In this document: piece by piece, positions 46,097-61,692 of the stretch | Layout of the letters: every line of letters begins with the position of its first letter | Position numbering within the stretch: the first letter of the stretch is position 1 | From: Triplophysa rosa | Taxonomy: Eukaryota; Chordata; Actinopteri; Cypriniformes; Nemacheilidae | NCBI RefSeq assembly: GCF_024868665.1 | Contig: NC_079905.1 | Location: 3,963,866 to 4,027,865 of the forward strand | DNA length: 64,000 bases | Direction: 5' to 3' | Translations under genes and position numbers: made by a program | Notes under the pieces: generated by a model | What the model was told of the DNA's origin: nothing | Seen by the model: only the letters and a program-made list of their open reading frames with translations | Databases searched by the model: none

Positions 46097-47483
46097 GACT
46101 GTAAAGTATATAAATCAACAACAACAAAAAATAACATTGGTTATGCATTAAAATCTTACAAAACAGTTAAAATGGCATTTAAACTACTCATACAAAACAA
46201 ATACAAAATGTATAAAATGTTTCACATGCACTGATGTAATTTCACTACCTTGAGTATTAATACAAAATTAATTTGGTAAACAAGTTTGTAAAAAAATAAA
46301 CACACAGCAAGGAAAGAACAGACATTTTGTATAAAATTGTATGAAATGTTTATGCAATTTACATTTCAATACATACATGAATATGATACCTTCTCATTTT
46401 TAAACAATGAAATACAAACAAAATACAATTGGGGCTTTCAAAACTCTGATTTTCAGAATCATAAGGACCTGAACATTGTTTGTTTAAAAAGTGTCTATAA
46501 GAGCCATCAATGGTTTATTTCTGCTTCTGAGGGAAGCCCCTCAGCCAAACCATTATCCATTGCTCATCTTGCACAAAAAACAATCTGCATGTGTATGTGT
46601 GATAAATGTTCAAAAGCTTTCAGCAAGGAGGTAGAAATTAAATGTTGCCTTGAAATGAGCATTGACGCTCTACAATCACGAATGTAACGGAAGGCAAACA
46701 AATAAAAAGTCTTGTCTCGTCGTTAAAAAAGTCGGAATAACTATAAATGTTATGCGCTTAAAATTAACTAAAAAAACAAATGCTTATATATTCATATTCT
46801 AAAACACATATGTGACAAATAAATGCACCTATGATGAGCCTGTTTAATGCAGAACATAAAAATCTGCATGTACTGAATGGGCGAAAGAGCAGCACCCATG
46901 CATTACAGAATCAAAGAAAGCTACAATGCAAAGATTTTTAGAAAGGCCTCAAAACTGAGGTTATGTTTGGAATAGAATGCTACCTTACTATTTACTATAT
47001 GCTGTGCATTATATAATGTATATTGCCAAACATTTATTTAAAATATTAAGTGAAACAATAGGAATAATTTCATAACATTTTGTAGTTGTAGTAAAACGGT
47101 GTAAATAGTAAGAGCATCATGGAAGTATGCTATTCCGAACATAGCCTCCTCCAACTCAAGACACAATAAGTCCAAATGCCAGTAAAGTCAATCAATGACA
47201 GTTATACCGGTGGATAATACTGATATAGTTATAAGGTAGCAATATAGTGCTTGGTTTTTAAAATGCATTAATTGTTCAGATCATTATAAACATTCTTCCC
47301 TAAAAATGTTACAATGTTCTTTCATCACCTCTGATGATTCATTGACGTTTGATTAAAATGCTGGGTTTTTTCTTGCCTCCTCACTCACACACACAGGTTT
47401 TAAAAGTCAGTTTTGGAGTGCTGAGACTTCTCTATTGGCTTCTCTGTCACAATCATATGCCGCGTCACACATCTTCATGGTCT

Positions 47484-50486
<3,003 letters not shown>

Positions 50487-50821
50487 CTAATGTAGCTAAA
50501 ATGCATCGGACAAAAACGTAAACAGTTTCTTGGTGGTATGAGCTTTGTTGGGATAATGGATGTAAATATTATTTAATGTTTAGGGGGCAAAACTGAACCA
50601 TAGGGAGGAAAAGGGAGCAGCGTATCCTCGGGTTTGACCAATGGATGCAGTCACACTGTGTGACGTGGCACCTCCGGCCATCCTCTCACAGATCCACATA
50701 ACTGGTTAGTATATTTTTTTTATTTTTTGTGCGAATAAAACTTATTTTATTACAAACAAAGGTGGCATAAGTAGAAAAGCAGAGCAATCTATAATATATA
50801 AGAATGCCTGACATTGAATGC

Positions 50822-51070
50822 ATTGTTCACCCGAAATTCTGAATCAACCTTCATGTTCAAAACCTCCGTTACTTTCTTTCTCCTGTAAAACAAACGCAGA
50901 TATTTTGAGAAATGTCTCGGTGGTTTTGCGTCCATAAAATGAAGGTCGGGGGGGTCAATGTTGTTTGGTTATCTCTTGCGTTCTGCAGAAGAAAGTCATA
51001 GGCCTACATTTTGGAGTAACATAAAGGTAAATGTGTAAATGACACATTTTGGGGTAAACTATCCATTTAA
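50822..51070. mobile_element. M1 foldback element
   Basis: Has TGTTCACCCGAAATTCTGAA at the left, AGATATTTTGAGAAATGTCT in the core and GGGGTAAACTATCCATTTAA at the right; the right half of the core is reduced. Confidence 0.65.
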
Positions 51071-51829
51071 AGTGAAGTAACCATTTGGGTTTGCTTACAT
51101 ACTTTGTGATTTTAATAAAAACAACATTCTTACATGTAGTATTCTTATTTAGCTGTGATGGTAATAGTTTGTTTTTGCATAATTAATACCATGTTTTCAG
51201 GTATGTCTTATGGTAGTACCCATGGTTTACAATCCAATAACATTTTGTGTGTGTAAGTTGTGGTTTGAAAATGTTACTTTGCACATTTTGGTTTATACTG
51301 AATAATGCAAGGGTCTTTGTGTCATAAAGAATAACGTATTCAGCTATGAGAGGTCCTCACTAATACATCTTCTGTGTTTATGTGTGTGGAAGTGTTGCCA
51401 TTTTAAAATTTAAAACGGCAAAGGTCACTGAAATGTATATGCACAAAAATTGTGCAAGTATTTTGTCTGAGCTACAGTATGCTACATCATTTCTCTGTGT
51501 TCCCTAATGATCTTTTCACAGGCATTGCAAGCTCCCTCTTTAATGTCGAAACAATTTGTATAACCAACCTTTGTGTGAAAGCATAGTGTAATGACTGCTG
51601 AAGAGGATTTGTGTCTTGAAGGTAATCTTTTTTGTGTCATTTCTGGGTCTGTTTTAAAAAAATGTTGTTCTCACATGAAGAATGAATACTGAAGAGGTCA
51701 TTTAAATATTAAACTATTCTGTTTGTATCATTTGAAATGTTATCAACATTTGTACAACGCAGTTGCACGATAAACAAACATAAAGAGCAGTACAAAAGCG
51801 AAACATTTTAATTATTCAATACACAACCA

Positions 51830-51995
51830 TTTAAAAAAGGTGCTTCACAGCAGTGGTTCCAAAAAAATGTACTCAATGGTTATTATAAGAACCATTTATT
51901 TCTAAAGAAGCTTTTGTAAAACTAACATCCAAAGAAAAGGTTCTTCATGGAACCATTCAGCCAAAAATGGGCATCTTTTTTCAGAGTGAACATAA
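51830..51995. repeat. AAGGTTCTTCATGGAACCAT-type repeat
   Basis: GGTGCTTCACAG, AGAACCATTTATTTCTAAAG and AAAGGTTCTTCATGGAACCA are blocks of a common fish dispersed repeat; a related piece lies at about 60330-60430 in the S100 gene intron. Confidence 0.55.
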
Positions 51996-52379
51996 AGCAC
52001 CACACCACACTAAACTGCCTTTAAATGCGTTACAATTTAATAAAATGCAACTAAAAGTTGTTCCACATTGATTTAGTTTAGTATCATTTAGTGTCTTCAT
52101 TGCAAAAATGTTGCAATACAGGGTCAGAGTTTATTTAGGGAAGCCCAGCTGTAGCGGACAGACTTTTGGGAAGCCCCAACAGATTTAGCTCTCGTTGTGC
52201 AGACGTGTCTGTAAACTGCTGGAGATCGAAGAACATGCCTCGTCACTATATATAGGGCGTTCATGCATGTTTTTGGGACATCACAAGTCTTCGCTTTCCC
52301 TCGAGTCAGTGACAAGACTGTTCAGAGAGCTCTTCACGTGTAGATTGTCACTCTCACCTGCGATTGTCAGTCACAGCTG

Positions 52380-52617
52380 AAAAGCGCTGCCCGGCCGACA
52401 CGACTCTTTATTCCCATTGGCTGTTTAGGCTTTGACCGGATCGTAGCGTTGCGCGTTATCGGTGTCCTATTGGAGAGAAACGCAACCGCAATCCAGCCAC
52501 AAGCGCAACTCGGATCCGAAGTTGCGAAGTTCGCTGCTTGGATCGCGCGTTTGGAAATAAACGCGTAGAAACACATTGAGCGAAAACAGCGCGCGCGCCT
52601 CAACCGACTGAAGCACG
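52380..52617 (+). promoter_or_regulatory. pbxip1 CG-rich promoter and non-coding first exon
   Basis: CG-rich stretch with two ATTGG (inverted CCAAT) motifs at 52416-52420 and 52469-52473, and a GCGCGCGC run, ending at donor AAGCACG|GTAAGC (52617/52618). The next exon carries the pbxip1 ATG. The transcription start is inferred only. Confidence 0.55.
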
Positions 52618-52914
52618 GTAAGCGTTGTATAACGACATCGCCTCGTATCGCAGTATGTGTAATCTGCTCTGTGTGCTTCTTGCGGAAGAAGGCAGGGATC
52701 GTTTTGCATAGTGTGGGAACTGAATTGCTCACCGTGCGCAAAGTAAATACGCAGCGCATCACCATGATAAGCCCACGAATGCATGTAAACAATAGGCCAC
52801 GTTAAGGTGCTGGAATGCAATGTGTCCGCCGCCTGACCGTTTTTGGGCACATTAGAGGGCCGCTTTATAAAACAGCAGTCTCTTGCGTATTGTTTGATGC
52901 GTATTTATGTTTTG

Positions 52915-52965
52915 TGTATTTAAATGGCAGACGATTTTATCCAATGCCACGTAGAGTGTATGTAT
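52915..52965 (-). repeat. SINE tail fragment
   Basis: GGCAGACGATTTTATCCAAT is, on the minus strand, the ATTGGATAAAATCGTCTGCC tail typical of fish SINEs. Confidence 0.55.
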
Positions 52966-53306
52966 GCTATAGCCTACGTACATTATATTATTAGTATGCG
53001 TGTTTCTTGTGGATCGAACACACAACATTGCGTTGCTGACGCATTCTGAAATGGGTTATACATGAACATGTATGTTTGTGTGCTGATATATAATAGCTGT
53101 TGTGGCTTACATTGGCCCTCTCTAAATATGGTGTTATATTTTTTTAAACACAACGTAACTGCTATACTGTATGCCATTGCTTAATACTTCAAGCTTGCAT
53201 TTGATAATAATCTAGTTGAGTGTATCTTTCTCTTAGGTTTAATAAATGCTGTACAATTCTGCTTGTGGTTAGGATTGTAGGTGCTGTGCAGAGCCACAAG
53301 AGGGCC

Positions 53307-56300
53307 ATGTCTGATAACAGCACCGGGTCCTCCAGTAACAGCTGGACTCTGCTGTCCCCAGAGGTGAATGTAACTTTATCATAATGCTTGGTCAGTATGT
53401 TTTTGTGAATGGATCACGTTTAGTCATTTGTGCTTTTATTTTGTTTCAGGAGGTTGCCGCTGACCCTGCCGCCCCCGTGGATGATGGGACAGAAAGTCTT
53501 GGAGATGCGCCCAGTCTTTCAGAAGAGTTGGCAGGTTACAAAATCTATTTATCCATCACTTTAGTGTAACTCAGAAATAGTCATTCTTACTTCATTTACT
53601 CACCCTCGTGTCATTTCAAACCTGTATGACTTTGTTCACAAAAGAAGAAATGTCTCGGTGGTTTTATGTCCTTGAAGTCAAACGGGGGCAACGTTGTTTG
53701 GTTGCCAACGATCTTCAAAATATCTTCTTTTGTGATCTGCAGTAGAACGAAAGTCATTCAGGTGTAAAAATGTTAATATTGAACTGTTAATCTGTGGTTA
53801 TTTCAGGGAGTTCTTTGGAGGTGAGGTCACTTGATCCTGAGACGTCAGTGGTGGAGAGCATCTTGTCAGAGGAGGGTCACCAGGTCAGTGCATCAACACC
53901 GGTATGTACATTTTTATTTTTAGTTATAATGTGCTTTCTTTTCTTCCAAAATCTCAATATTATAAATAAACTGTCTATAGAGTCTTTATTGACCTTTTGG
54001 TCCCTATAGACATTTTGTTTGAATATAGCATCATTTTAGTTCAAAACTAACATGGTGTCGACTTTAATATAACACTTTCCAAAATCCAGATTTGCCAGGA
54101 AACATCCCCAGAATGCTTTGAAGACATGGCCGCATCTGGCCAGGCTTCTGCTGAACTCGATCCAGAGATCCATGCTCCTGTCATCCACGACACCATCACC
54201 AGTTCTCCTCCCGACAGTGACCTTCTGGGTGCCGTGCCGTTCAGCATCGCTATAGAATCGGCCTTCCAGTTTTCAGAGGAGTCGGCCCTAGATGAACCCA
54301 CTGAAGAGGACGTCACCGATGTCTTCCCCAGCCAGCATATCCCCGTTCAAGAAAGCCCCATCCCTGAACTAGAGCCCAAAATCACCTCCACCCCTGAACC
54401 GTTTCGAGAAATAAGCCCCTCCCACGATGTCTCTGAATTTACAGACATAAGCCCCGCCCCTGATTCTTCGGCAATCCCTGTGGTTGATATTCAAGCTGAT
54501 GTACATCCTGCTCCTGAAACCCCGCCTCTGGCTTCACCCTATGAGGCCGATACAGGCTTTGGCTCCATGGTAGAAAGCCCCGCCCCTGACAGTCCTTACC
54601 CGGAAACAATTGGATTGGTGGAAACCGAGGAGGAGGAGCCTACCATTGAGCTGCAGGGGAAATTCCCAGATGTGGTCAGAGAGCCAGGTATGATGTTCAT
54701 ACAATATTATAAATAACACATGAATGAAAAACATGAGAAACTGAGACCTGTTTATGATTTTGAGTCTTTGTGTTGTGTTTAAAGAAATAGTTTTCTCTGT
54801 ACAATGAAAGTGAATGTTGCCTAAGCTCATGTTTTGTTTACCTTCTCATTAAGAAGAACTATCAGCGGGCGGCTCAACAGAAGGGGACGGTCTAAGGCTC
54901 CGACACGTGCAGCCAACCATAGTGCTGAAGCGAAGCTCTGACGATGAAGACGAAGAAGAAGAGGAGGAGTTTACTCTGCCAGAGAGGAAGGAGGAGAAGC
55001 AAGGCTTCTCTTTGAATCAGCTGATAGTTGGATTGCTGGTGCTGCTCTGCATCGGCTCTTTCTTTCTCACGGGTGAGATGCATGACTAACATCCAAAAGT
55101 AAAGTTATAAATTACATTATAAGAACTGAGAAATGTCACACATTTGCCATTGAACATCATTTAATACAGATGATGTGATGCATAGCATTGATTATGCAGA
55201 GACTCGTAACGCTTGGTTATGATTACATGCCACATTGTGTGATAAAATAAGAGAATTGTTTTTGACATTTTCAGTGGTTGAATTAATTTTACTATGCCTC
55301 CAGGTTCTGTGGTTGACCAGTCTGGTGGTAGGTACAGCGTGTGAGCTGGGTGGCAGTACATGCTTGTGCTTAAGCTGTGGATAGGAGTTGCCCTCTTATG
55401 CTTATTACAGAGTCATTTTAGGCCCGGGTGAATTTGATCTCATGGGCAGCTGCTGAGGGCAGCCTCTATCCTGACCCCTGTTCATTACCCACAATGCACT
55501 GCTTTTCTGAGGGGCTAAAGGTGAAGTGTGTCATTTGTGTGTCATTAACAGTAACCAGCAGAATTGCAAAATAACGTTTTTAAAGCAATTTATTTTATTG
55601 ATTGTAACAGGTTGAGCCAATGTTGGTATGTTTCAACTGATCATTCAACAGTCAGATTGCAGTTCCATTTGGTGCCACTAGTGGTGCTAAAGTAACACAC
55701 TTCATCTTTAATTCTTACTGTTTGTAGTGTCATACTCTAAATAATGGCTTAACACTAAGAATGTGCTGAAATAAATTTGAATGGCGGGGATACTAAATAA
55801 TCCATACCTAAACAAAAAATGATGTGGTTTGTGTCGTGCTGTCAAAGCAAGCTGGTATTTAAAAGTGTCACCTGGTTACATTACTCAATTGTGTCTTGTG
55901 ATATTAGAGAGCTGGTTAAAAGTTTCTGTCATCTGACAAGACTGCATTAACTGCACTTTAACTTTCTCATTAAAAAACATGACGAATGCTTCTTTTCCTC
56001 CCGCAGAGGATTTCGACGGTACCGAACTAAGTGACGAGGTCAGTGGTGTTACATCGTTTTTTTTATTTATTGAGAAGCCGTTGTTTTCACCTGAAGCATT
56101 TTTTGTTTGATGAATTTCATCTCTGTTCGCAGGAGCTGCTTGATAAACTCGCCCAAGAGAATAAACAAATGAATATATTGGAGGCCCAGATAGAGGTTAG
56201 CGTTTTGATGTCATCTGGTTTACAAGGACGGTTCACACGAAAGATATAAATTAACTTTGTTTTTACCCTCATGTTGTTCAAAACCTGTATATGACTCTTT

Positions 56301-57832
56301 ATTTCGTGAAACATGAATTTTAAGAATTTGAATGCCTAAGTGGTATTGTGTTCATACAGTGGAGGTCAATAAGGGCCAATGTTGTTTGGTTACCAACATC
56401 CTCAAAAATATCTTTTGTGTTTTGCAAAAGAAAGTAGATCATACAGGTTCGAAATGACACGAGGGTGAGTAATGATGCAAGAGTTTTCATTTCTTGGTGA
56501 ACTGTCCCCAGTGTATTCTCGTATAATTTTCTATTGTATGAACTTTTTCCACTCAGTATTCTTGGAAGAATATTTCAGTGTAGATTATTTGAAATATATA
56601 TTTTTCAGTCTCAGAAAGCTGAGTTGGACAAAGCTTTGAAAATGGTCGCAGTGAAGCACAGTACAGAGAAAGGTGCGCTGGAGAACGAAAACATTCGGTT
56701 AAAGGAGCAGATCTCTGAACTTCCTGGTTTAAAAGACGAACTTCAAATGCTCAGAGCTCGAGTTGCTGAACTCACCCAACTCGCAGGTACAAAGAGAAAG
56801 AGAATTACTCAAACATTACCGTGAATAAAATATGCAAGCACATACATTGAGTCTACCGTATATTCCTTACTAAGCAATGTTCTTTGTCCCTCAGTTAAAG
56901 AAGATCTCCAACAGCAAGCCCCCAGCACTGAACCACCTTCCACCGGCGAGTCCGATCCAGCAGAAACTGATAAACCCTGGGATAAGAAAGAAGAACTCAA
57001 GAGACAGAAATTTCTGTTGGAGGAGAGCAGGAAGAGGTTGGAGGGCATGAAGAAGCAAGGCTGGAACGGACATGATTTGAGGGAGAGCCTGGTGGAGATG
57101 CAGAAGAGGCTCTCCAAACAGGTGGACCAACTGGGCAAGAGAGAAGAATGGAAGAGGAAACACCAAGAGCACAAAGGAGAAAAGAAAGAATGGGACAAAA
57201 AGAAAGAAGAGCAAAACCACTGGAAGAAGGAGGCTGAGAAAGGGAAGGAGCGCAAACATGGCAAGAACAAACACAACGGTGACGACAAACGCAAAGAGCA
57301 TTTCAAGAAGTACAAAGAGGAGTGGGACCACAAGAAGAACGAGAGAAGACTGGAGAGAGAGGGGAGACAGAAAGATAAACCTTGGCAGTGCAAACCGTCC
57401 AAGCATCATCACCACCATCATCACCATCATGAGCAGGTAGACTTTTGGAAACACCAGGAAGAGAAGCTCAGGAGGTACCGGCATCCGGTTGAGGGCTGCC
57501 ACGGCGTAGACAACTGTGCATACGCAGAAGGCATTGTTCCCGTCAAGCTGGTTGAGTTTCAGGACCTCCTCGAGGTCTACCTGAGCAAACTGGAGGGGGT
57601 TCCCGAAGAAAACAAGGTGGCTCTCCGGCGACTCGCTTCTCAGTTCTTCAGCGGTGGCGTTTTCAACCACGACAGGATGCTTTTCGGCGAGTTCGCCGAG
57701 GACGTCGCGGACATCTTGGAAGATTTGGCAGACGGTCTGGAAGATGGGCCGGATGACAATGATTCACTGGAGGAGCAGATGGAAGATTTTGAGAAGGACG
57801 CACTGTTGAAGTTCGCGACGCCGGCGGCATAA
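53307..57832 (+). CDS. pbxip1: PBX homeobox-interacting protein 1 (HPIP)
   Basis: PBXIP1 binds PBX homeoproteins and oestrogen receptors and associates with microtubules. Coding exons: 53307-53363, 53450-53534, 53807-53901, 54090-54687, 54854-55072, 55304-55327, 56007-56038, 56133-56195, 56609-56786, 56895-57832; about 762 residues (human 731). It starts MSDNSTGSSSNSWTLLSPEE. An acidic, Pro-rich region is followed by EDEEEEEEF and a hydrophobic segment LNQLIVGLLVLLCIGSFFL (about 330-350) that looks membrane-spanning. A coiled coil, a long Lys/Glu helix, nine consecutive His, and a C-terminal domain (AVE-free CHGVDNCAYAEG to FSGGVFNHDRMLF) shared with CCPG1 follow. The 24-nt exon and the end of the third exon (53883 or 53901) are uncertain; both choices keep frame. 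CCPG1 is the alternative name, but the domain details favour PBXIP1. Confidence 0.9.
53580..53770. mobile_element. M1 foldback element in pbxip1 intron
   Basis: Includes TCATTTCAAACCTGTATGAC, then CTTCAAAATATCTTCTTTTG and AGAACGAAAGTCATTCAGG; partly deleted on the left. Confidence 0.65.
55516..55710. mobile_element. short inverted-end element in pbxip1 intron
   Basis: Left end TAAAGGTGAAGTGTGTCATT and right end TAACACACTTCATCTTTA are inverted repeats 195 bp apart; non-coding. A run at about 29112 (AAAGGTCAAGTGTGTCATTT) looks like another left end of the same family. Confidence 0.7.
56255..56510. mobile_element. M1 foldback element in pbxip1 intron
   Basis: Carries TTCAAAACCTGTATATGACT, GGTTACCAACATCCTCAAAA and TATCTTTTGTGTTTTGCAAA, ending near TTGGTGAACTGTCCC. 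Confidence 0.65.
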
Positions 57833-58231
57833 TGTTGATCGTGCTCGATACAAAACTCTCTTGAAGGAAAACTATGTATGTTTGAGAAACAGTCTTAGGC
57901 TCTGTAGACTGTAGATGTACTTTCTTGTATATATAATATTGAGTTTTGTCATTAGTGACGTCCCACTTTTGCTTTGGGTGTTTTGCTGTAAGCTACCTGT
58001 GTCTTGTTCTTCAACGGCACATCTTTGGCTCTTGCTTGCTGTGTAAAGTGTCACCTTCCGTAGGTGCTTTGCAAACACATGGATCAATTACGTAATCCAT
58101 AATATGGAGTTGTGAACAAGGTTAATGCTAAACTGGGTGCGTGCAGTAAAACTCGCTGGTCCCCTTCTTTAAAATACAACTTAAAAATGTAATTGTACTT
58201 AGAAAAGTGATTTTCTTTTAGCTTTCTATAT

Positions 58232-58260
58232 TTTTGGCTCTTAATTTTTAAGAGCCAAAA
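58232..58260 (+). other. perfect 13-bp hairpin in pbxip1 3' UTR
   Basis: TTTTGGCTCTTAA (58232-58244), loop TTT, then TTAAGAGCCAAAA (58248-58260). It lies about 400 bp past the stop and before the poly(A) signal, so it is in the predicted 3' UTR. Confidence 0.6.
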
Positions 58261-58847
58261 GTATTTTATTTAAATACCGTTTTGCCCGTGGTTTCACTTG
58301 CTAAGCTGGTAACAAGCTGGTTTCTTTTAAAGTTTGGTATATGCCTCTCTTTAGAGGTCATTGTGAGCTTTCTACCCCACGTTCTTCACTGTAAATGACT
58401 AATGTTCTGAGTTTTTTTTTTCTAAATAGAAGTTTGAAATGTTTGCTTATGTGCCTCTATTAGTGAACACAGAATGCTGGTACTAAAGTAAATGGTCGGC
58501 TCATGTCTCAACACTAACACCACACTGAGTGAAAGTGGAGAAATAATGGATTTATTTGCACTGTTTTGATTTGGACGTTTCTCTTCACTCCATGTCTTTG
58601 GAAATCAGCCATTGTAATGAATCATTGAGATTTGATTTGATTTGATTGTAGCCGTGTGTTTTTGTTGCAATCTCTGGAATGAATACCATTTGAATTTTGG
58701 CTTTTCTCGTTCGATTTGTAAATATGAAGAAAAATGTTATTTGATGGAACACGTAATTTAAAGTAAAGGTGATCATATGGCACAATGTCCTTTGATATTT
58801 AATTTGAAGAACGATGTAAAATGACTTTAATACAGTTTCAAAGAATT

Positions 58848-58853
58848 AATAAA
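58848..58853 (+). terminator. pbxip1 poly(A) signal
   Basis: AATAAA about 1 kb after the stop; the 57833-58847 stretch has no ORF of note and reads as 3' UTR. Confidence 0.6.
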
Positions 58854-58859
58854 AGACCA

Positions 58860-59505
58860 AATGTCACAGTTTATCAATGTGTGCATTTTTTGATCGATAA
58901 TAAAAAAAAGTGGAATGCAATGCATTCGTGCAAATATTTATTTAGAAATTTTATAATTTTAAAATTTTAAGGTAAGACATAAATGCTGCATCATAATTAT
59001 TGAAAATAACCTCATGAGCAGATCAAAAAAGTTTTTGTTTATATTCAGTATAATAGCAAATTCCATTACTGACCTCTAAAATTGATCTTAGGATGGTGTT
59101 AATAAGGTCATTGTGTAATTCCAGTATGTCAGTTGATGCCGAGTAAGTTTTGATGGAGTTATCAGATTAAATTTCCCTGATGACAGATGTTTGCATTGAC
59201 AACAATTAGGAAACCTGATAGGGGGGATGTAGAGTACTCAACCCACATGTGAAATGTTAAGCTTTAAAATGGACAATTTCTTTGCATTTACAAAAAAACC
59301 TAATGCTATAACACATAAACCCTATATGTATAAAACAAAACAAAACACATTGTTAGATGTATATCATGTGTGCTTTCATCTATATGCGTGCGTGAGAGAT
59401 TCCGAGCTTCACTATGGAAACAGTGGCGATAAGAACAGTCTGACTGGTTGTGAAAAGAAGCCGGGGGTGTGATTTTGAGTTTTCCGCTGAGTTTGACAAT
59501 AAGAT
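58860..59505. other. pbxip1-S100 spacer
   Basis: AT-rich, without recognisable coding or repeat structure. The S100 gene promoter is at its right end. Confidence 0.45.
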
Positions 59506-59511
59506 GAAGAA

Positions 59512-59574
59512 TATAAAAGCTGAGATGTGGTCATTTACTCAGCACATCACTTCCAACATCACTCCTCAGGTCAG
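59512..59574 (+). promoter_or_regulatory. S100-type gene TATA box and first exon
   Basis: TATAAAA at 59512-59518 lies about 25-30 bp before a likely start near 59545. A donor GGTCAG|GTGAGT at 59574/59575 ends a non-coding exon; the next exon opens after TTTTCTAG at 59951. This two-part leader is typical of S100 genes. Confidence 0.65.
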
Positions 59575-59978
59575 GTGAGTCCGTGTGGTTCTTTAGCTCC
59601 ATTATTAAGTGTATTCATTTTATTTCTTCCTTCTAATAATAAAAGTAACCATAACTATACTCATTTGGTGTATAACTAAGTTAGTTAGAGCATGCAAAAG
59701 TCAAGCTACTGATGAAATATACCCCTTGAATGATCTGTTTTCTGATCAGCTTATACATGTTGATGCATTAATAGGTATTGTAACTGATAGTATGATATAT
59801 TGTGTATATTGAATATTTATATTAGTATATTATATATATATATATATTATACTTGTCTGTAAACTTGATTTAAGCTTCGATTTAATTGCTATCACAAACA
59901 TGATATAGTCAGTTTCACCTAAATGAATAACCTGTCTTCATTATTTTCTAGTCATCTAAGCATCCTGCTCTCAAAATC

Positions 59979-61051
59979 ATGGAATCTGCCATTAATGTGC
60001 TGGTTTCCCAGTTCAAGACTTACGCTGGGAAGGATGGCTCTGCCTACACACTGAGCAAAGAAGAATTTAAAAGTTTGCTTACATCCCAGCTCACAAATCT
60101 TGTGAAGGTAAAACTACATGAGGATTACATTGTACTGTAAAAATCCCTTGTACTTTACAATAGCTTGATATATTACAACTCTAAAGCCTCCTTGTCTTAT
60201 GCTTTAGAGCCAACTAAAGTTCCAAAGTTCACTTGTAAAAACAAAAATATCCATGTTCTGACAAATACACTTAATCTAAAAATAATAATACGTATAATGT
60301 TACATCAAGAACGTTTTTAATCTCCACAGAACCATATAACCGACTCAAAATGGTTCTTGGTAAGAAGAGGCATCTCTACTGATCCTCAGGTGCTGCACAG
60401 AACCTTCGAAGAACCTTTATTCTTAAGACTTCTTAAGAGTTTTTATTAAACTTTGTTCTTTATGTGCATCCTTTGAGCTACATTTTTGATTTTGAAAATA
60501 GTTTGGTGTAGGTTACAATTACATTTTCCAGTCTTCCGTGTAAGTCATGTTATCTGTTAGCTAGTTTTATTGTGGTGTTTGCTGAAATCTTTATTTTAGG
60601 GCCTTAACCAACATACACAAAAACACACCTCCATTGTTGTACATTCCACAAAATTCCCATACATCCAGGCTAAAATGAACCTTTACAGATCCAAACTATG
60701 CTACTAACACACAATGGTTGGTTTCAGCATGATAACAGCCAAACTAAATCGGTAAGAGACAAAGGAAAAAATGCCTCATCAGTGCAGAACAGGAACTCCT
60801 GCCACATTAATAGGTCAACAGAAAAGAATGTACAGTACCAGCAACACACACTAGATGGCAGCACTAGATTTTATCATAAGTGTAAACACATGCCTGTCCA
60901 TGTGTCTCTCCCACAGAATGCTTCTGACCCAGCAGTGGTTGACCAGCTCATGAGCTCATTGGATGCTAATAATGATGGGGAGCTGACGTTCCTGGAATTC
61001 TGGCAGCTGATTGGCAATCTGGCAAACAAGCATGGTGGTTTCGCCCAATGA
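59979..61051 (+). CDS. S100-family EF-hand calcium-binding protein
   Basis: S100 proteins are small dimeric EF-hand calcium sensors. Two coding exons, 59979-60107 and 60917-61051, give 87 residues, usual for the family. The first exon (MESAINVLVSQFKTYAGKDG) holds helix I and the S100-type N-terminal loop (AGKDGSAYTLSKEEF); the second holds the canonical EF-hand loop DANNDGELTFLE followed by FWQLIGNLANKHG. The phase-0 splice between the two hands is the standard S100 layout. A TATA box and a non-coding first exon lie upstream. Fish have several lineage-specific S100 genes, and I cannot pick one, so no symbol is given. Poly(A) signal at 61156. Confidence 0.92.
60330..60430. repeat. dispersed repeat fragment in S100 gene intron
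   Basis: AGAACCATATAACC, AAAATGGTTCTTGG and CACAGAACCTTCGAAGAACC resemble the repeat at 51830-51995, in rearranged order. Confidence 0.45.
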
Positions 61052-61155
61052 AGAGCTAGAATGTCATTTTATGATTATACAAAATAATAGTCCATTTTGA
61101 AACTATTGTGTTACATTGTGTCCTGTTACTTCCTGTTAAAACATGGATGACACTA

Positions 61156-61161
61156 AATAAA
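61156..61161 (+). terminator. S100-type gene poly(A) signal
   Basis: AATAAA about 105 bp after the stop. Confidence 0.75.
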
Positions 61162-61556
61162 AGAAACCACTGTTAATGGGCTATTGCCTTGACTCTTTAC
61201 TGACCATGTCATATAAAATTTCTCTCTCTCTAATGATTTAATGGCAACATTTTGTAGCCTCACCTGTCACCTGTCAGCTTCGATCTTCCACCAGCCAGTT
61301 AGAAGTTCAGAGGGAAGTGTCTATACACCAGAGTTCCCTTTGTTCTTATTAACACATTTGATCTCCCACACAATAAAAAGCTGTTCGCTGCTTTAAGGTG
61401 TGCCTTGGGGGAAGGGTGTTGGTTTCTAATAGATAACAAGGGAGATTTAGATCTTATTTGCAAGTGATATTAAGTTGATGCAAATAGACTAAGATAAAAA
61501 AGCATTATGAAACTATGATATACTTTAAAGGAATTTGTTCAAATGCACTTTTAAAG

Positions 61557-61692
61557 TCAAATTTGCTATGGCGCTATCAACGCCAAGGTCATGGGTTCGA
61601 GGGATTGCACATATCAGAAACAAATGTACAGTATAATGCAATGTAAGTCGCTTTGGATAAAAGTGACTGCCAAATGCATAAATGTAAATCTA
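61557..61692 (+). mobile_element. tRNA-derived SINE
   Basis: A tRNA-like B box (GGTTCGAGGGATTGC) is followed by ATGTAAGTCGCTTTGGATAA and AAGTGACTGCCAAATGCATA, the tail shared by many fish SINEs. It looks nearly full length at the 3' side. The A box end is weaker. Confidence 0.7.

Noticed and set aside
46337..46687. 116-codon plus-strand frame in the lix1l 3' region
   Set aside because: Low-complexity, no recognisable domain, and it sits where a lix1l 3' UTR is expected.
56809..57670. Long minus-strand open frames opposite the pbxip1 last exon
   Set aside because: They are antisense shadows of the Lys/Glu-rich coding sequence; they show low-complexity Leu/Phe/Ser runs and no family match.
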